NCBI GenBank assembly: GCA_036752825.1
Contig: DAIORV010000086.1
Location: forward strand, 1 to 9,666
Length of the DNA stretch: 9,666 nucleotides
Direction: 5' to 3'
Origin: UBA5177 sp002413265
GTDB lineage: Bacteria; Chloroflexota; UBA5177
Within the stretch, counting starts at the first letter, position 1. Each line of letters begins with the position of its first letter. Positions 6,638 through 9,666 of the stretch are shown here, piece after piece. Made by a program: the position numbers and the translations under genes. A model generated the notes under the pieces. It saw only the letters and a program-made list of their open reading frames with translations. It ran no database searches and was not told where the DNA came from.

Positions 6638-8299
6638 ATGACGCCACGGCGGTTCAGGCTCTCCATTGCGGTGATGGTCATGCTTGGGTGCCTGGTCCCC
6701 GCGTTGGCTGCAGCCAGCGGCAAGGCCGGGACTGAGAAGACGCCACCCAAGCCCCCTACACCCACCACCGTCCAAGAACTTCGGCTGGCAATGCCCGACT
6801 CGGCTCCCACCGTCGACCCTGCGCTGGTGGCGGACGAAGAGAACGTCCAGCTTGCCAACCTTTTGTATATCGGGCTGGTCCGGCTAGATGCGAAATACCA
6901 CGTGCGGCTCGCCGCGGCGCAGCACATCGATGTCTCACCCGATCATCGTCACTACACCTTCCACATTCGCCCGGGACTTCGGTTCAGCAACGGAGATCCA
7001 ATCACCTCGTATGATTTCCAATTCGCGCTAACGCGCAGCTTGAATCCGGCGCTCAAATCCCCCTCGGCGCCGTTCTACTTACTAGACATCGAGGGAGCAG
7101 ATGCCACGCTCGAGGGAAAAGCTCAGACCGTGAGCGGCATCGAGGCTCCCAACTCACACATCCTGAAGATCACCACCCGCTGGCCGGTCGCTTATTTCTT
7201 GATGGAGCTGACCTACCCGACGAGCTTCGCACTCGACAAGAAGGCCGTTACCAAGCTCGGCTCGCCGCTGAACACCAGCTGGTACCTGAAACCAATCACC
7301 AGCGGACCTTTTCGCCTGAAGAGCCTGGTCGCCAACGACAAAATGGTTCTCGTTCCGAACAAGTACTATGCCGGAGCCAAATCGAGCATCACCCAGGTGA
7401 GCATCTCGCTGAGCCCGCTCCCCGTGACCGATCTCTATTCCTATATCTCGCACAACCTCGATATCGTGTCGTTGCGCGCGTACGATGCTTCACTGCTTCA
7501 TCAGCCGGGAGTTCATGCCACGAAGGCGCTTTCCATTGACGGCCTGTACATGGATTTCAGCGCTAAGCCGTTCAACAACCGCTCGGTTCGCCTGGCCCTG
7601 GCCATGGCGCTTCCGCGGCAGAAGCTGACCCAGGACGCGATGGGTAAAACCATCACGCCATTCTTTGGCTACGTGCCTCCGGGACAGAATGGCTATGATC
7701 CGGGGCTGAAGTCACCGGCATACGACCCGAAGGGCGCACGCGCGCAGCTCAAGAAGGCCGGCTACTCGAGCACCAAGACCTTTCCAAGCATCACGCTGTC
7801 GTACGTTGCCAACCCCGCCCTCGATCGTCTCGTGGCCGGCATCGTTCAGGCCTGGCACACCAATCTCAAAATCACCGTCGCCACACAAGCGCTGACCGAC
7901 AGCACCCTGTTCACCCGAGTGCAGTCGGGCTCCTTGCCCCTCTATCTCTATGGCTGGTCGGCCGATTATCCGGATCCACACGATTGGCTCTCACTTCAGT
8001 GGAAGACGGGCGCGCCAAACAACAACACGCACTACCACAACAAGCGCTTTGACGATCTAGTCTCCTCGGCGGATGTGACCTGGCACGCCGGCAAAAGGTT
8101 GCAGCTCTATAACTCGGCGCAGAGCGTGCTGGTTCACGACCTGGCCTGGCTGCCTCTGTACATCCCTCATCGCATCGCTTACGTACGACCAGGTGTGACG
8201 AATGTTACCGTCACCGGCTACGGCATCATCCCGCAGGCGGGATCGTGGTCGATGGTCAAGGTGCGATCCTCGTTGCCCGGATCCCGCGGCTTCAGATGA
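6638..8299 (+). CDS. Peptide ABC transporter substrate-binding protein (SBP_bac_5, OppA/DppA type)
   Basis: A protein of 553 residues from the ATG at 6638, chosen because GGGAG lies 7 bases upstream and a Sec signal peptide begins there (MTPRRFRLSIAVMVMLGCLV, probable cut after ALAAA). A TTG at 6578 would add 20 residues overlapping the anti-sigma gene and would bury the signal. The mature protein follows the family-5 binding-protein pattern: LRLAMPDSAPTVDPALVADE, NLLYIGLVRLDAKYHVRLAA, YTFHIRPGLRFSNGDPITSY and DFQFALTRSLNP near the start; GPFRLKSL and YMDFSAKPFNNRSVRLALAM in the middle; and LYLYGWSADYPDPHDWLSLQ with WLPLYIPH towards the end. Such proteins bind oligopeptides, dipeptides or other small ligands outside the membrane. 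The cysteine in MLGC is not a convincing lipobox because a long hydrophobic run follows it. No permease or ATPase gene is adjacent. It lies 46 bp after the anti-sigma gene on the same strand, so cotranscription is likely. Confidence 0.92.
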   Translation: MTPRRFRLSIAVMVMLGCLVPALAAASGKAGTEKTPPKPPTPTTVQELRLAMPDSAPTVDPALVADEENVQLANLLYIGLVRLDAKYHVRLAAAQHIDVSPDHRHYTFHIRPGLRFSNGDPITSYDFQFALTRSLNPALKSPSAPFYLLDIEGADATLEGKAQTVSGIEAPNSHILKITTRWPVAYFLMELTYPTSFALDKKAVTKLGSPLNTSWYLKPITSGPFRLKSLVANDKMVLVPNKYYAGAKSSITQVSISLSPLPVTDLYSYISHNLDIVSLRAYDASLLHQPGVHATKALSIDGLYMDFSAKPFNNRSVRLALAMALPRQKLTQDAMGKTITPFFGYVPPGQNGYDPGLKSPAYDPKGARAQLKKAGYSSTKTFPSITLSYVANPALDRLVAGIVQAWHTNLKITVATQALTDSTLFTRVQSGSLPLYLYGWSADYPDPHDWLSLQWKTGAPNNNTHYHNKRFDDLVSSADVTWHAGKRLQLYNSAQSVLVHDLAWLPLYIPHRIAYVRPGVTNVTVTGYGIIPQAGSWSMVKVRSSLPGSRGFR

Positions 8300-8369
8300 G
8301 GCACGCGGTCCGCATTCGGTAAAATCGGTCGCCCGACGGGCAGCGCTCTACTGGGAAGGTAATTTACAG

Positions 8370-8411
8370 ATGATTTGGTTGCCCGCCTCGCAGACCTGGG
8401 ACAGAGCCTAG
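8370..8411 (+). other. Possible 13-codon leader ORF before the Agl23-like gene
   Basis: ATG at 8370 opens a short frame, MIWLPASQTWDRA, ending in TAG 7 bases before the ATG of the Agl23-like gene. GGGAAGG (8353-8359) lies 10 bases before it, a better ribosome site than anything directly upstream of 8419. It could feed ribosomes to the membrane-protein gene by reinitiation. At this length it could also be chance. Confidence 0.25.
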
Positions 8412-8418
8412 CCCAGCG

Positions 8419-9666
8419 ATGGCGAAGCCTGGGACTGCACCCCGCCGGAAGCCGCGCTTCAAAGAGCGGAACGCGGCAACTACCACCCGCCCGAAGCCGA
8501 AGACGGAGGGCACTCCGCCTCCGACTCCGCCGCCTACTCCGACACCCCGGAGGGAAATCCGTTCGGTTCGGCGAGGCGTGCGGCTCCCACGCATCACCAT
8601 GGAGTTCGCGCTCTACGCGGCGATATTCATCCTCGCGTTTACTCTGCGTTTTTGGGACGACGGAAGCCGGGCGATGCACGGCGACGAATCCGTGCACGCC
8701 TGGATAGCCTGGAACCTATTTCGCGGAATCGGGTACCAGTACGATCCCGTGTATCACGGGCCATTTCAGTTCCCGCTGACGGCTCTCTTCTACTTCTTGT
8801 TCGGAGTCTCGAACTTATCGGGGAGACTGCTGTCGATACTCTTCGGCACCGCACTCGTCACCATGCCCTACTTCCTGCGCGACTACATGGGGCGAGCGGC
8901 CGCACTGGTGGCATCCCTGCTGATCGCCGTCTCGCCGGCGTTTGTCTACGTCTCTCGATTGGAACGCGACGATAGCTTTACTGTGTTCTTCGCCATGACC
9001 ATGGTCATCTCCATCCTCGGATACATTCGTACTCGTCGCGTTCGGTACTTCTATATCGGGCTGGCCTCCGCCGCGCTCTCTCTGACCGCGATGGAAAACA
9101 CCTACATTACAGTCTTTATCCTCGGCTCATTCCTGCTCATCGCGTGGTTTTCAGAATGGCTCGCCGGCACCCGGACGGGAGAAGGGCTGGCGCGCTTGTG
9201 GTCCCGAACCGGCTCACTTGAGCTCGTGTCGTGGCCCGTGGTGTCCGGCGTGGTACTGCTCTTTCTGGTGCTGCTCGCACTGACAATGCAAACCGGACTC
9301 TATCCGCCAATTCCCGTGTTCGCGGCTTTGGCGATCATTCTGCTCGCGCACCGGACGACCTTCCTGACGGCGCGCGACGATCGCGTGCTGGGGCGGCCTT
9401 TCCTCGATGGGGTTCGCTCGGTGAGCCCGCAGCAATGGCTCAACGGATTCACCCTGGTCATCGTGATCCTCTTCCTGCTCTTTTCGACCTTCGGGACAAA
9501 CCTACGAGGAGTGTGGGACGCCTCGCAGCCTTTCTTCAACCAGAGCGGGCAATGCGCGTATAACTCCTTCCCACTCAATCCCTGCCGCCGGGACATCATC
9601 GGCGGTCTCTTCTACTGGCTGAGTCAGCACAACGTCCATCGCGGGGGACAGCCCTGGTACTACTAC
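8419..9666 (+). CDS. Agl23-like (TIGR03663-type) multi-pass membrane protein, GT-C-like, 3' end cut by window edge
   Basis: There are 416 open codons from the ATG at 8419 to the window edge. The ATG is the first start in frame after a TGA at 8371. Residues 1-60 are basic and proline-rich (GTPPPTPPPTPTPRRE) and probably cytoplasmic. The first membrane helix (about 61-77) leads into LRFWDDGSRAMHGDESVHAW, whose D89-E90 pair sits where GT-C glycosyltransferases have their first outer-loop acidic motif. HGPFQFPLTALFYFLFG and GRLLSILFGTALVTMPYFLR follow, then a second acidic motif ERDD (182-185), then AMENTYITVFILGSF and further helices. The last residues, HRGGQPWYYY, are a family hallmark. The match is to the family called flippase activity-associated protein Agl23, found in archaea and Chloroflexi. 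A role in moving or attaching lipid-linked sugars is plausible but unproven. The upstream ribosome site is weak. Confidence 0.85.
   Translation, partial: MAKPGTAPRRKPRFKERNAATTTRPKPKTEGTPPPTPPPTPTPRREIRSVRRGVRLPRITMEFALYAAIFILAFTLRFWDDGSRAMHGDESVHAWIAWNLFRGIGYQYDPVYHGPFQFPLTALFYFLFGVSNLSGRLLSILFGTALVTMPYFLRDYMGRAAALVASLLIAVSPAFVYVSRLERDDSFTVFFAMTMVISILGYIRTRRVRYFYIGLASAALSLTAMENTYITVFILGSFLLIAWFSEWLAGTRTGEGLARLWSRTGSLELVSWPVVSGVVLLFLVLLALTMQTGLYPPIPVFAALAIILLAHRTTFLTARDDRVLGRPFLDGVRSVSPQQWLNGFTLVIVILFLLFSTFGTNLRGVWDASQPFFNQSGQCAYNSFPLNPCRRDIIGGLFYWLSQHNVHRGGQPWYYY

Noticed and set aside
6593..8341. Identical 12-mer CGCCCGACGGGC at 6593-6604 and 8330-8341, flanking the peptide-binding gene
   Set aside because: It is a short GC-rich near-palindrome with no longer shared flank, so it does not support direct repeats of a mobile element. 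The 4-bp stem without a T tract is also too weak for a terminator.

Overview
The window is GC-rich and comes from a bacterium, most likely a member of Chloroflexota or a related soil lineage. This is an inference from three gene families. A partial SCO1664-type kinase-like protein belongs to a family known mainly from Actinobacteria and Chloroflexi. A partial Agl23-like (TIGR03663-type) membrane protein belongs to a family known from archaea and Chloroflexi. A GH92 enzyme carries the C-terminal modules that are common in actinobacterial secreted hydrolases. No rRNA, tRNA, CRISPR array, insertion sequence or phage gene is visible.

Layout, left to right. (1) 1-442, minus strand: 5' part of an SCO1664-family gene running off the left edge. 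(2) 498-1652, plus: a short UvrC-like GIY-YIG nuclease that lacks the complete UvrC C-terminal half and has a rearranged cysteine cluster. (3) 1659-1976, minus, convergent with the nuclease: a 105-residue protein with a PRC-barrel/DUF2171-like segment. It has a good promoter and a strong ribosome binding site, and its coding region contains a perfect 24-bp palindrome. (4) 1977-2212: divergent control region with a second promoter and a LacI-like dyad. (5) 2213-5332, plus: a large secreted GH92 alpha-mannosidase with two C-terminal accessory domains. Its signal peptide extends upstream of every legal start codon in its frame, so the start is damaged, mis-sequenced or non-canonical. A strong hairpin follows it. 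(6) 5534-8299, plus: ECF sigma factor, membrane zinc-finger anti-sigma factor (ATGA overlap) and, 46 bp on, an OppA/DppA-type peptide-binding protein with no ABC permease genes beside it. (7) 8419-9666, plus: 5' part of an Agl23-like multi-pass membrane protein with a GT-C-like architecture, open at the right edge.

How they fit together. The GH92 enzyme probably trims alpha-mannosides outside the cell and appears to have its own sugar-responsive promoter. The sigma/anti-sigma pair is a transmembrane signalling switch. The neighbouring solute-binding protein may be its regulatory target or part of its sensing. The Agl23-like protein points to cell-envelope glycan or glycolipid assembly. No clearly new multi-gene system is visible. 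The points most worth following are the broken GH92 start, the sigma/anti-sigma/binding-protein trio, the altered UvrC-like cysteine cluster and the intragenic palindrome.
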